Assembly (NCBI RefSeq): GCF_000203915.1
Contig: NC_008391.1
Location: 2,480,001 to 2,544,000, forward strand
Direction: 5' to 3'
Length of the DNA: 64,000 nucleotides
Origin: Burkholderia ambifaria AMMD
GTDB lineage: Bacteria; Pseudomonadota; Gammaproteobacteria; Burkholderiales; Burkholderiaceae
Shown here: in pieces, positions 43,270 to 51,565 of the stretch
Numbering within the stretch: position 1 is the stretch's first letter
Layout of the letters: every line of letters begins with the position of its first letter
Notes under the pieces: generated by a model
What the model was told of the DNA's origin: nothing
Databases searched by the model: none
Seen by the model: only the letters and a program-made list of their open reading frames with translations
Program-made: the position numbers and the translations under genes

Positions 43270-43890
43270 TCACGGCTTCGCTTGCGCGCCCTCGACGAAC
43301 AGCTTCGCGACTGACTGGAATTCCCGTTTCAGCGACAACCCCGGCACCGTCAGCCAGCGCAGCATCGCCGCGAGATACAGGTGATGGAACCACGTGGCGA
43401 GCTGGTCGGCCGCCAGCGCCGGGTTCAGCTCGCCGGCCTGCTGGCCGGCCGCGATCAGCTGCTGCCACACGAGCGCGATGTCGCTGCCGTGCTCCGTCGC
43501 ACCTTCCGCTTGCACTGCCCCGATGCTCAGGAATCGATGCCGCAGGTATGCGAGCAGATACACCGGATGCTGTTCGCACCACGCGGCCGACGCATCGAGC
43601 ATGCAGGCGATTCGCGACGCGAAGCTTTTCCGTCTTGCGACGTCGCGCTCGAGATGGGCGAGGTCGCGCGCGAGTTCGCCTTCGAGCCAGTGCGCAAGCA
43701 CGGCTTCCTTCGTCGGGAAGTGGTTGTAGAGCGTTCGTTTCGCGACGTCGGCCTGCGCGGCGATCTGCTCCATCGTGACGGCGTCGTAGCCGTGCGCATC
43801 GAACAGGCGTGCGCCGGTGGCGGCGAGGTGCGTGAGCATCTGGATGCGCTTGCGCGCGCGGCGGCCCGGATCGTCGGTCGTCATCGGCAT
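43270..43890 (-). CDS. TetR-family transcriptional repressor
   Basis: The 206-aa product has an N-terminal TetR HTH (about 18-65, with GYDAVTMEQIAAQADVAKRT and LYNHFPTKEAVL). The ligand-binding domain is helical and of no recognised subgroup. It is divergent from the glycosyltransferase gene, with an inverted repeat in the 94-base gap, so it probably represses that gene and itself. Confidence 0.9.
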   Translation of the reverse strand: MPMTTDDPGRRARKRIQMLTHLAATGARLFDAHGYDAVTMEQIAAQADVAKRTLYNHFPTKEAVLAHWLEGELARDLAHLERDVARRKSFASRIACMLDASAAWCEQHPVYLLAYLRHRFLSIGAVQAEGATEHGSDIALVWQQLIAAGQQAGELNPALAADQLATWFHHLYLAAMLRWLTVPGLSLKREFQSVAKLFVEGAQAKP

Positions 43891-43907
43891 GGCTCGGGGT
43901 TGACGGA

Positions 43908-43943
43908 AAGTGTACGAATTGCATTAGTATACGACGTGCACTT
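43908..43943. promoter_or_regulatory. Candidate TetR operator between divergent genes
   Basis: AAGTGTACG (43908-43916) and CGTGCACTT (43935-43943) form an inverted repeat with 8 of 9 positions complementary, 18 bases apart, in the gap between the tetR and glycosyltransferase starts. Confidence 0.5.
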
Positions 43944-43984
43944 TTTTGAATCCACTCGTTCTCGCCGTGCACGAGGAGTCACGC

Positions 43985-45232
43985 ATGAAACTCGTCATTG
44001 CCACCTACGGCACCGAAGGTGACACGCGCCCGCTCGCGGCGCTGGGTTGCGCGCTGATGGCGGCCGGCCATGAGGTCCGGTTGCTGGCCGACGCCGCGAC
44101 GCTCGGTTCGGCCGCCACGCTCGGCGTGCCGTGCGCGCCGTTGACCGGCGATATCCGCGCGGCGATCGCGCCGGATGGCGCGTTGGCCGATGCGGTGCGC
44201 GGGCGCGGCGGCTTCAACGACACGTCGAAGGCGCTCGCGGCGATCGCGAATGCGAATGCGAACACGGAAGCGTGGATGCGCGAAGTCGCGGATGCGTCGG
44301 CCGGTTGCGATGCGATCCTCGTGTCGGGGCTGGCGTCGTTCGTCGGGCTGTCGGTCGCCGAGTATCGCGGCGTGCCGGCAATCGGCGCGGGGATGATCCC
44401 GATCACGCCGACCGCGGCGTTCGCGTCACCGTTCCTGCCGCCCGGCAAGGTGCCGCGCCGGCTGAATCGCGCCAGCCATCGGTTCGTGAACGCGCTGCTG
44501 TGGCAGGCATTCAGGAAGGCGACCAATGCGGCGCGCGCCAGCGTGTGCGGATTGCCGCCGCGCCGGCGCGTATGGACCGATCATCCGATGCTGTACGGCG
44601 TGTCGCCCGTGCTGCTCGCCGAGCCGGCCGACTGGCCGCCGAATGTGCTGGCATGCGGTCAGTGGCGTATCGACGCGCCGGCGTGGACGCCGCCGCCCGC
44701 TCTCTCGGCCTTTCTGGAAGCGGGCGATCGGCCCGTGTATATCGGCTTCGGCAGCATGGCCGGGTTCGACCGCGCCGCGATGGTCGACGCGCTGGTGCAA
44801 GCGCTCGACGGCCGGCGTGCGCTGTTCCAGCCGGGCTGGAGCGGCATCGATGCGTCGATGCTGCCCGCGCACGTGTGCGTGATCGGCGACACGCCGCACG
44901 ACTGGTTGTTTCCGCAAGTATCGATGGCGATCCACCACGGCGGATCGGGCACCACGCATTCGGCCGCGCGGGCGGGCATTGCGTCGGTCGTCGTGCCGTT
45001 CGCCGGCGATCAGTTCTTCTGGGCGAACCGGCTGCAGCGGCTCGGTGTGGCCGACGCGCCGGTGGCCGGGCGCCGCGTGCGCGCCGCCGGGCTCGCACGC
45101 GCGATCGCGTTCGCGGCGCGGGCCGACACGCAGGCGCGCGCCGCTGAACTCGGTGCGCGGCTCGGGCAGGAGGACGGGTTGCGTGTCGCGGTCGACGCGA
45201 TCGAACGCTGCGCGCGTCGCGGCGCGCAATGA
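43985..45232 (+). CDS. Glycosyltransferase, MGT/UGT (GT1) family
   Basis: The 415-aa product starts MKLVIATYGTEGDTRPLAAL behind a GAGGAG ribosome binding site. GT1 signatures are the N-terminal GTEGDTRPL, a PVYIGFGSM strand beginning the C-terminal domain, and the nucleotide-sugar motif HHGGSGTTHSAARAGI followed by PFAGDQFFWANRL. Members glycosylate antibiotics, lipids or small metabolites; in Burkholderia, related enzymes include rhamnosyltransferases. Acceptor and sugar cannot be predicted. The divergent TetR gene suggests induction by a small molecule, consistent with a detoxifying role. Confidence 0.88.
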   Translation: MKLVIATYGTEGDTRPLAALGCALMAAGHEVRLLADAATLGSAATLGVPCAPLTGDIRAAIAPDGALADAVRGRGGFNDTSKALAAIANANANTEAWMREVADASAGCDAILVSGLASFVGLSVAEYRGVPAIGAGMIPITPTAAFASPFLPPGKVPRRLNRASHRFVNALLWQAFRKATNAARASVCGLPPRRRVWTDHPMLYGVSPVLLAEPADWPPNVLACGQWRIDAPAWTPPPALSAFLEAGDRPVYIGFGSMAGFDRAAMVDALVQALDGRRALFQPGWSGIDASMLPAHVCVIGDTPHDWLFPQVSMAIHHGGSGTTHSAARAGIASVVVPFAGDQFFWANRLQRLGVADAPVAGRRVRAAGLARAIAFAARADTQARAAELGARLGQEDGLRVAVDAIERCARRGAQ

Positions 45233-45248
45233 ACGCGCGAGCCGCGCG

Positions 45249-45944
45249 TCAGAAATGCCCGGTGAACCGGTAGCGGCTGCCCGGGTGCCATAGATTCGCG
45301 ACCGACGCGACCATCCCCTGCGACCACGTGCGCCGATGCAGCAGCAGGCAAGGCTCGCGTTCGTCCATCGTCAGGTGGCGGCGCGTCGGCGCATCGGGCA
45401 TCGCGGCCTCGATCCGGTATTCGACCCGCTGTAGCGGCGCGACGCGCGTCAGGTACTGGTTCGGCGTCGTCGTCGTGAAGTCCTGCAACGCGTATTCGGG
45501 CGCGCAGGCCGGATTGACCCAGCGTTCCTCGAGCTGCACGGGTGTGTCGTTTTCGAAGTGCAGCACGCGCGAATGGAAGATCGGGTTGCCGGTGTCGAGC
45601 CGCAGCTCGTCGGCAAGCTGCGCGTCGGCGATGGCCGCGCCCACCTCCAGCACCTGTGCCCGATACGCATGGCCGCGCGCGGCGACTTCATCCGAGATGC
45701 TGCGGATCGCGACCAACGTCGATTCGTATTTCGGCGACGCGACGTACGTGCCGGAGCCGCGCGTGCGCGTGAGCACCTGCTCGGCCGTCAGCTCGCGCAG
45801 CGCGCGGTTGACCGTCATCCGCGCGACGTTGAATTCGCGCGCGAGCTCGTTCTCCGACGGCACCTGGTCGCCTTCCGCCCACTCGCCCGCGTGGATGCGC
45901 GCGAGGATGAAGTCCTTGATTTCCTGATAGATCGGTGTGGTCAT
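45249..45944 (-). CDS. hutC: GntR/HutC-family repressor of histidine genes
   Basis: The 231-aa product starts MTTPIYQEIKDFILARIHAG. A GntR winged HTH (about 1-70, VPSENELAREFNVARMTVNR) precedes a UTRA effector domain (about 90-231, with FHSRVLHFENDTPVQLEERW), the HutC layout. HutC proteins bind urocanate. It is divergent from hisJQMP, and a HutC-type palindrome lies in between, supporting control of histidine uptake. The hut catabolic genes themselves are not in the window. Upstream in-frame extension to 46142 is not protein-like. Confidence 0.88.
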   Translation of the reverse strand: MTTPIYQEIKDFILARIHAGEWAEGDQVPSENELAREFNVARMTVNRALRELTAEQVLTRTRGSGTYVASPKYESTLVAIRSISDEVAARGHAYRAQVLEVGAAIADAQLADELRLDTGNPIFHSRVLHFENDTPVQLEERWVNPACAPEYALQDFTTTTPNQYLTRVAPLQRVEYRIEAAMPDAPTRRHLTMDEREPCLLLHRRTWSQGMVASVANLWHPGSRYRFTGHF

Positions 45945-46438
45945 GGGGTTGCTGTTCAAGTGACGGCGGCCGCGTGCCGTCGCAGTCCGGCCTTCGTGCG
46001 AGGCCCGGCGGAGTGTACCGGGTTCGTTGCGGGATCCGCCCGGCCATCGACGCATGATCCCCATTATTTCGGCACATATCCACACGGGAAATCGCGCACA
46101 GGCGTGATTCCGGCGAACGTCGCGCACGAGGCGCGCGCGCACGGCAAACGGAAAAGTATAGACAAATGCGCGTGCGGCCGAGAAGCACGGACTCGTCGCA
46201 TGAAAGCTCCGTTACAGCCGGACGTAAGCATAATCGATTGAAATATAAGGGAATCTGATGCTCAGGCGGCGCTTTTCACGCAACTAGAGATAAACACGGA
46301 TTGCCCGGGGGCCCCTGCAAAAGGCAAAGTTGTATGTACAACTTGGAGCGCCGTCTAGATGGCGACCTCCCGGTTGGAAGGGTTCGCGGCGGCGACGCCC
46401 GACGGGCCCGTGCCCAGTTCGCCTATGACAGGAACGCC
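45945..46438. promoter_or_regulatory. Control region between hutC and hisJ
   Basis: This 494-base gap holds the HutC-type operator at 46327-46344 and AT-rich DNA around 46225-46260 (AATCGATTGAAATATAAGGG) that could contain the hisJ promoter. No gene is supported; short frames are shadows. Confidence 0.5.
46327..46344. promoter_or_regulatory. HutC-type operator palindrome
   Basis: AAGTTGTATGTACAACTT is an 18-bp near-perfect palindrome. Its core, CTTGTATGTACAAG-like in Pseudomonas, is the described HutC binding pattern (TGTA-N2-TACA). It lies about 95 bases upstream of hisJ, with the hutC-like gene divergent. Confidence 0.75.
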
Positions 46439-47212
46439 ATGAAGAAACTCGCCCTCAGTATTGCCCTCGCCTGTATCGCGGTGGGTGCCCACGCCAAGGA
46501 TTGGTCGACGATCCGGTTCGGCGTCGACGCCAGCTATCCGCCATTCGAATCGAAGGACGCAAGCGGCAAGGTCGTCGGCTTCGACGTCGATCTCGGCAAC
46601 GAAATCTGCGCGCGCCTGAAGGCGAAATGCGTGTGGATCGAGAACGACTTCGACGGGATGATCCCGGCGCTGAAGGCGAAGAAGTTCGACGGCGTGCTGT
46701 CGTCGATGTCGATGACGCCGGCGCGCGCCGAACAGATCGCGTTCTCCGACAAGCTGTTCAACACGCCGACGCGGCTCGTCTCGAAGAAGGGCGCGCACCT
46801 GCAGCCGACGGCCGAATCGCTGAAGGGCAAGTCGGTCGGCGTCGAGCAGGGCACGATCCAGGAAACCTACGCGAAGGCCTACTGGGCGCCGAAGGGCGTG
46901 CAGATCGTGTCTTACCAGAACCAGGACGGCGTGTACCAGGACCTGATGTCCGGCCGCCTCGATGCCGCGCTGCAGGACGCGGTGCAGGCCGACCTCGGCT
47001 TCCTGAAGACGCCGCGCGGCGCGAACTTCGAATTCGCGGGCAAGGACATCGACGATCCGAAGACCCTCGGCAACGGCGCGGGCATCGGCCTGCGCAAGGA
47101 CGACGCCGACCTGAAGGCGAAGATCGACCACGCGATCGCCGACATCATCAAGGACGGCACGTACAAGAAGCTCGAGAAGAAGTACTTCGCATTCGACGTC
47201 TACGGCGGCTGA
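46439..47212 (+). CDS. hisJ: Histidine/basic amino-acid ABC transporter, periplasmic binding protein
   Basis: The 257-aa product starts MKKLALSIALACIAVGAHAK with a cleavable signal peptide (after AHA). The mature protein has the family 3 solute-binding pattern IRFGVDASYPPFESKDASGK, GFDVDLGNEIC and the ligand-contacting SSMSMTPARAEQIAFSD. It resembles HisJ/ArgT-type proteins for histidine, lysine, arginine or ornithine. It heads an operon with two permeases and an ATPase; the adjacent HutC-type regulator points to histidine. The AGGAACGCC upstream sequence fits a ribosome binding site. Confidence 0.9.
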   Translation: MKKLALSIALACIAVGAHAKDWSTIRFGVDASYPPFESKDASGKVVGFDVDLGNEICARLKAKCVWIENDFDGMIPALKAKKFDGVLSSMSMTPARAEQIAFSDKLFNTPTRLVSKKGAHLQPTAESLKGKSVGVEQGTIQETYAKAYWAPKGVQIVSYQNQDGVYQDLMSGRLDAALQDAVQADLGFLKTPRGANFEFAGKDIDDPKTLGNGAGIGLRKDDADLKAKIDHAIADIIKDGTYKKLEKKYFAFDVYGG

Positions 47213-47278
47213 CGCCTTCGCGGCGCACGCGGCTCCGGCCGCGCTGCGCCGCCCGTCTTTCTGGATGGATACGCTGAC

Positions 47279-47968
47279 ATGATTTTCCAGGGATTTGGCC
47301 CGCTGCTGTGGGCCGGCACGGTGGAAACCGTGAAGCTGGCGGTGCTGTCGCTCGCCGCGTCGCTCGTGCTGGGGCTGGTCGGTGCGAGCGCGAAACTGTC
47401 GACGAACCGCGCGCTCAAGGCGCTCGGCACGTTCTATACGACACTGATTCGCGCGGTGCCCGATCTCGTGCTGATGCTGCTGCTGTTTTACGGGATCCAG
47501 ATCCTGCTGAACATGGCGACCGACGCGCTCGGCTGGGATCAGATCGACATCGATCCATTCGTCGCCGGGGTCATCACGCTCGGCTTCATCTACGGCGCGT
47601 ACTTCACCGAGACGTTCCGCGGTGCGTTCCTCGCGGTGCCGCGCGGCCAGCTCGAAGCGGGCTTCGCGTACGGGATGAGCGGCTGGCGCGTGTTCCACCG
47701 GATCCTGTTCCCGCAGATGATGCGCTTCGCGCTGCCGGGCATCGGCAACAACTGGCAGGTGCTCGTGAAGGCCACCGCGCTGGTGTCGATCATCGGCCTC
47801 GCCGATGTCGTGAAGGCGTCGCAGGACGCCGGCAAGAGCACGCTCGATTTCTTCTTCTTCACGCTCGCGGCGGGCGCGATCTACCTCGCGATCACGACGG
47901 TGTCGAACGTCGTGCTGCACCATCTCGAGAAGCGTTATTCCGTCGGCGTCCGGAGGCTCGCACTGTGA
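47279..47968 (+). CDS. hisQ: Histidine ABC transporter permease
   Basis: The 229-aa product has the HisMQ permease fold: helices at about 12-35, 50-75, 90-115 and beyond, the EAGFAYGMSGWRVFHRILFP coupling (EAA) loop, and TLIRAVPDLVLMLLLFYG. It pairs with HisM as the membrane channel. Its stop overlaps the hisM GTG start by 4 bases, implying coupled translation. Confidence 0.92.
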   Translation: MIFQGFGPLLWAGTVETVKLAVLSLAASLVLGLVGASAKLSTNRALKALGTFYTTLIRAVPDLVLMLLLFYGIQILLNMATDALGWDQIDIDPFVAGVITLGFIYGAYFTETFRGAFLAVPRGQLEAGFAYGMSGWRVFHRILFPQMMRFALPGIGNNWQVLVKATALVSIIGLADVVKASQDAGKSTLDFFFFTLAAGAIYLAITTVSNVVLHHLEKRYSVGVRRLAL

Positions 47969-48678
47969 TCGAACTCATCGGCCAGTACTGGCAAAACTAT
48001 CTCTACACCGACGGCTACCGCTTCAGCGGCCTCGCGATCACGCTGTGGCTGCTGGTCGTGTCGATCGCGTTCGGCTTCGCGCTGGCCGTGCCGCTCGCGA
48101 TCGCGCGCGCGTCGTCGAACCGCTGGATTTCCGGCCCGGTGTGGCTCTATACGTACGTGTTCCGCGGCACGCCGCTCTACGTGCAGCTGTTGATGTGCTA
48201 CACGGGCATCTACAGCCTGCAGGTCGTGCACGACCACGTGCTGCTCGACACGTTCTTCCGCAACGCGATGAACTGCACGCTGCTCGCGTTCGTGCTGAAC
48301 GAATGCGCGTACGCGACCGAGATCTTCGCGGGCGCGATCAAGGCCACGTCGGCCGGCGAGATCGAGGCCGGGATGGCGTACGGGATGTCGCGCTTCAAGC
48401 TCTATACGCGCATCATCCTGCCGTCCGCGCTGCGCCGCTCGCTGCCCAGCTACAGCAACGAAGTGATCCTGATGCTGCACGCGACGACGCTCGCGTTCAC
48501 CGCGACCGTGCCCGACATCCTGAAGGTCACGCGCGACGTCAACTCCGCGACGTACATGTCGTTCCAGGCCTACGGCATCGCGGCCGTGCTGTACGCCATC
48601 GTCGTGTTCACGCTCATCTGGGCGTTCCGCAAGCTCGAGACGCGCTGGCTGGCGTACCTCTCGCCGCGCGGCCATTAA
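47965..48678 (+). CDS. hisM: Histidine ABC transporter permease
   Basis: The 237-aa product starts at GTG (VIELIGQYWQNYLYTDGYRF), overlapping the hisQ stop (GTGA). It has the EAGMAYGMSRFKLYTRIILP coupling loop and YTYVFRGTPLYVQLLMCYTG, both typical of HisM. It forms the heterodimeric channel with HisQ. The choice of GTG rather than a later ATG is supported by the overlap and by homology reaching the N-terminus. Confidence 0.92.
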   Translation: MIELIGQYWQNYLYTDGYRFSGLAITLWLLVVSIAFGFALAVPLAIARASSNRWISGPVWLYTYVFRGTPLYVQLLMCYTGIYSLQVVHDHVLLDTFFRNAMNCTLLAFVLNECAYATEIFAGAIKATSAGEIEAGMAYGMSRFKLYTRIILPSALRRSLPSYSNEVILMLHATTLAFTATVPDILKVTRDVNSATYMSFQAYGIAAVLYAIVVFTLIWAFRKLETRWLAYLSPRGH

Positions 48679-48696
48679 TGCAAGGAAGGATCAAGC

Positions 48697-49464
48697 ATGT
48701 ACAAGCTCACCGTTGATAACCTCCACAAGAAGTTCGGCGACAACGAGGTGTTGAAGGGCGTGTCGATGAAGGCGAAGGCCGGCGACGTGATCAGCATCAT
48801 CGGCTCGAGCGGCTCCGGCAAGAGCACGTTCCTGCGCTGCATCAACTTCCTCGAGCAGCCGTGCTCGGGGCAGATCACGATCGGCAGCGAGCCGATCGAG
48901 ACCACGCGCGACCGCAACGGCTCGCTGCGCGTGGCCAACCAGAAGCAGCTGCAGCGGATGCGCACGAAGCTTGCGATGGTGTTCCAGCACTTCAACCTGT
49001 GGTCGCACATGACGGTGCTCGAGAACGTGATCGAGGCGCCGATGGCCGTGCTCGGAATCGGCAAGGGCGAAGCGGTCGAGCGTGCGCGCCAGTATCTGGA
49101 GAAGGTCGGTCTCGCGCCGCGTGTCGAGGGCATGTATCCGTCGCATTTGTCGGGCGGCCAGCAGCAGCGTGTCGCGATCGCGCGTGCGCTCGCGATGGAG
49201 CCCGAGGTGATGCTGTTCGACGAGCCGACTTCAGCGCTCGATCCGGAACTCGTCGGCGAAGTGCTGAAGGTGATGCAGAAGCTGGCCGAGGAAGGTCGCA
49301 CGATGGTCGTCGTCACGCACGAGATGGGCTTCGCGCGCAACGTGTCGAATCATGTGATCTTCCTGCATCAGGGGAAGATCGAGGAAGAGGGCGATCCGCA
49401 GGAGATTCTCGTCAATCCGAAGAGCGAGCGGCTCGGGCAGTTCCTGTCGGGGCGGTTGAAGTAA
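48697..49464 (+). CDS. hisP: Histidine ABC transporter ATPase
   Basis: The 255-aa product has the full ABC ATPase set: Walker [10 protein letters not shown] near 38-46, the Q-loop in MVFQHFNLW, signature [15 protein letters not shown], Walker [15 protein letters not shown] and the switch His in [10 protein letters not shown]. The [19 protein letters not shown] insertion is typical of HisP/ArtP-type ATPases. It completes the hisJQMP set. An AAGGAAGGATCAAGC stretch before the ATG provides the ribosome binding site. Confidence 0.94.
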   Translation: MYKLTVDNLHKKFGDNEVLKGVSMKAKAGDVISIIGSSGSGKSTFLRCINFLEQPCSGQITIGSEPIETTRDRNGSLRVANQKQLQRMRTKLAMVFQHFNLWSHMTVLENVIEAPMAVLGIGKGEAVERARQYLEKVGLAPRVEGMYPSHLSGGQQQRVAIARALAMEPEVMLFDEPTSALDPELVGEVLKVMQKLAEEGRTMVVVTHEMGFARNVSNHVIFLHQGKIEEEGDPQEILVNPKSERLGQFLSGRLK

Positions 49465-49783
49465 GTCGCGAGATCGCGTGCCGCGCCACGCGGTGGTTTT
49501 TCGTATCGGTTCTCATTGCCTGTCGGCGCGATCGGTCATCGCGCCGTTTCTCTTCCTGACCCTTCTTCTCGCGTACGTTCGCCCGTTCCGGCCGCGTCGC
49601 TTCATTCGAAGTCCAGACTGTTGTGGTGATGAAAGCTTCGAAAGCATGCGGGTGCACAGCCGCCTTCGAGCGGCCGATGTCAAAGATCGTCAATTGCGGG
49701 CAGGTGCGGTGCACGGAGATCGGGTGATCGGCGTTAAGCAGATACCAGCCGGATCACCGGCTGACCTATCCCGGAGAATGTCC
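49465..49783 (+). other. Region after hisP; weak terminator only
   Basis: In these 319 bases a weak terminator-like hairpin (CCGCG / CGCGG then TGGTTTTT, about 49481-49501) follows hisP. No gene is supported elsewhere; longer frames here are Arg-rich or run into the small His-rich gene. Confidence 0.4.
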
Positions 49784-49921
49784 ATGAACCGCATCGCGAA
49801 GATCCTGACGGCCACCGCACTGGCTTGTGCCGTTCTCGTGCCGGCCCTTGCCGAAGCGCACTCGCACCGCGTGTGCCATTTCAATTACCACCACCATCGC
49901 GTGTGCCACTGGGTGCACTAA
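49784..49921 (+). CDS. Small secreted His/Cys-rich peptide
   Basis: The 45-aa product starts MNRIAKILTATALACAVLVP with a signal peptide cleaved after about residue 25 (ALAEA). The mature part is only about 20 residues: HSHRVCHFNYHHHRVCHWVH. It holds two HRVCH boxes, with nine His and two Cys. A GGAGA ribosome binding site lies 6 bases upstream; the ATG at 49778 is also possible. A terminator follows, so it is an independent transcript. The composition suggests metal binding in the periplasm; no family was recognised. Confidence 0.65.
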   Translation: MNRIAKILTATALACAVLVPALAEAHSHRVCHFNYHHHRVCHWVH

Positions 49922-50303
49922 GCAGGGTTTTCCCGGCGCCGCTCCGGGAAGGCGAAGACGAAGGGCTTCCATCCGTCGCACGGCAAGGCCTGCTCGTAAG
50001 CGGCTGCGCGAGTCCGTCTCGCGCATTGCCCGAAAGTGGTTTGCCGCGCATCACGCCCCGCCGTTTCGGCGGGGCGTTTTTTATTTGGGCTTCGATTCGG
50101 CTGCGCGGATCGGGGGCGCAATGGATTTTCCGCGCGCGCCGATCCGCAAACGTTTCACCTTGATTTACGTCGGAAAAGAGTACGAATTCGCTAAAGGATG
50201 CCCGCGCCGATGACGTTAAAACGGGCACGGGGACGACTGTCGATGGCATGCATGCGACATGCGACGTGCAGTCCGAAATAACCAGCGCAGCAGGGGAATC
50301 GAC
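49922..50303 (+). other. Intergenic region with terminator, upstream of the cNMP/FliG-like gene
   Basis: A strong terminator at 50054 ends the small-peptide transcript. The remaining 220 bases to the next start are AT-richer around 50150-50200 and may hold the promoter of the cNMP/FliG-like cluster. No gene is supported. Confidence 0.45.
50054..50082 (+). terminator. Rho-independent terminator after the His-rich peptide gene
   Basis: CGCCCCGCC and GGCGGGGCG pair around a short loop, followed by TTTTTT. Confidence 0.9.
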
Positions 50304-51542
50304 TTGAACCGTCAGCAATCATGGACGCGCACGGCCGCGCCCGGCGAGATCATCTACTCGGAGGGCTTCGCCGGCGAGCCCGTCATCTTTCTGATCGCCG
50401 ACGGCAAGGTCGAGCTGTCGACGCGCTGCGAAGACAAGCGCGTCGTCGTCGCGACGCTCGGGCGCGGCGAGTTCTTCGGCGAATCGGCGCTGCTCGCCGC
50501 CGAGCCTCGCGCGCATACCGCGAAAGCGCTGTCGTTCTGTCAGCTCACGGTCGTGCCGGCCGCGGTGCTCGACGAAGAGATCGAGCACGTGTCCGCGCTG
50601 CTTCGTCATGTCGTGCGCACGATGATCCGGCGCGTGAAGCGCAAGGACGACCAGCTCGCGACCTATACGCACGCCGACTTCATGCCGGGGGTGCTGTCGT
50701 ATGCGCATGTGCTGTCGCTGATGGCGGGCGCCGACACGCGCGGCTCCGACGACGCGTGGTCGCGCCGGCCGATGCAGGCGCATGCGGCGGAAACGTCGGT
50801 GCCGCTCGCGGACGTGATCCGCCGCTGTCGCGCGATCGCCGGCCATTCGCGCCCGCACGTGCTCGCGATGCTGCACCGCATGGAGAAGCTCAATCTGGTC
50901 ACGATCGAAGCCGCGCAGGCCGAGCATGCCGGTAGCGCGGGCGATTACGCGGGTTCGTCGGATGCGCGCCAGGTCGTCACGTTCGATGCTGCGCGCGTGA
51001 TCGATCGCGCGCAGCAGGTCGCCGATCACGATCTCGACCTGTCGATCAACAGCGAGCTGGAGCTGATCGAGCTGGCCGACCTGGAGGCGCTGATCGGCGT
51101 CGACCGGAAGCTGCTGCTCAACAAGCTGTCGCACGGTGAAATCGCCGACGAGGTGTTCGCGTTCCGCAAGTCGAAGGTGCTCGGCTACGTCGAGCAGAAA
51201 GGCGTCGCGTATTTCTCGCGCCGCAGCCCGCGCGCCGGCGGCGACGTGCGCGCGCTCGAGGACATCGTGTGGATCGATCAGCGCACGCTGTTCGACGTGA
51301 TCAGCGCATTCGACACGTACGATCTCGCGAAGCTGATCGCGAGCCTCGATGATCGCGCGGTGGCCGACAAGCTGTTCTCGGTGATGACGGAAGCGCGGCG
51401 CAACGAGGTGTCGTGGGTGATGCGTCGCGAGTTGAAGCTCGATCCGATCGAGATCGAGGAGATCGGGCAGCGCGTGCTCGATGCCGTGCGTGTCGCCAAG
51501 GCGCCGGCGCCGTCCGCGCCCCTGGCTGCATCCGACGCGTAA
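50304..51542 (+). CDS. Cyclic-nucleotide-binding protein fused to a FliG-like C-terminal domain
   Basis: The 412-aa product starts at TTG with an AGGGGAAT ribosome binding site 6 bases upstream; the ATG at 50259 has none. Residues about 8-95 are a cNMP-binding domain: GEIIYSEGFAGEPVIFLIAD, then the phosphate-binding cassette FGESALLAAEPRAHTAKALS, in which Arg and Thr are in the expected places. A helical/winged-helix-like part follows (about 170-205, SRPHVLAMLHRMEKLNLVTI) and a second wHTH-like stretch (about 255-310). The last about 75 residues (FDVISAFDTYDLAKLIASLD, then DDRAVADKLFSVMTEARRNE) resemble the FliG middle/C-terminal repeat. FliG is the rotor protein touched by MotA. The next two genes encode MotA- and MotB-like proteins, so this may be a nucleotide-sensing adaptor for a non-canonical stator. 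The FliG likeness is by pattern only. Confidence 0.7.
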   Translation: MNRQQSWTRTAAPGEIIYSEGFAGEPVIFLIADGKVELSTRCEDKRVVVATLGRGEFFGESALLAAEPRAHTAKALSFCQLTVVPAAVLDEEIEHVSALLRHVVRTMIRRVKRKDDQLATYTHADFMPGVLSYAHVLSLMAGADTRGSDDAWSRRPMQAHAAETSVPLADVIRRCRAIAGHSRPHVLAMLHRMEKLNLVTIEAAQAEHAGSAGDYAGSSDARQVVTFDAARVIDRAQQVADHDLDLSINSELELIELADLEALIGVDRKLLLNKLSHGEIADEVFAFRKSKVLGYVEQKGVAYFSRRSPRAGGDVRALEDIVWIDQRTLFDVISAFDTYDLAKLIASLDDRAVADKLFSVMTEARRNEVSWVMRRELKLDPIEIEEIGQRVLDAVRVAKAPAPSAPLAASDA

Positions 51543-51565
51543 CACTCGACCCGACGGAGACGCAT

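Noticed and set aside
50190..50225. Sigma-28-like promoter before the cNMP/FliG-like gene
   Set aside because: TAAAGGAT is followed by GCCGATGA after only 6 bases, and nothing GCCGATAA-like lies 11 bases downstream.
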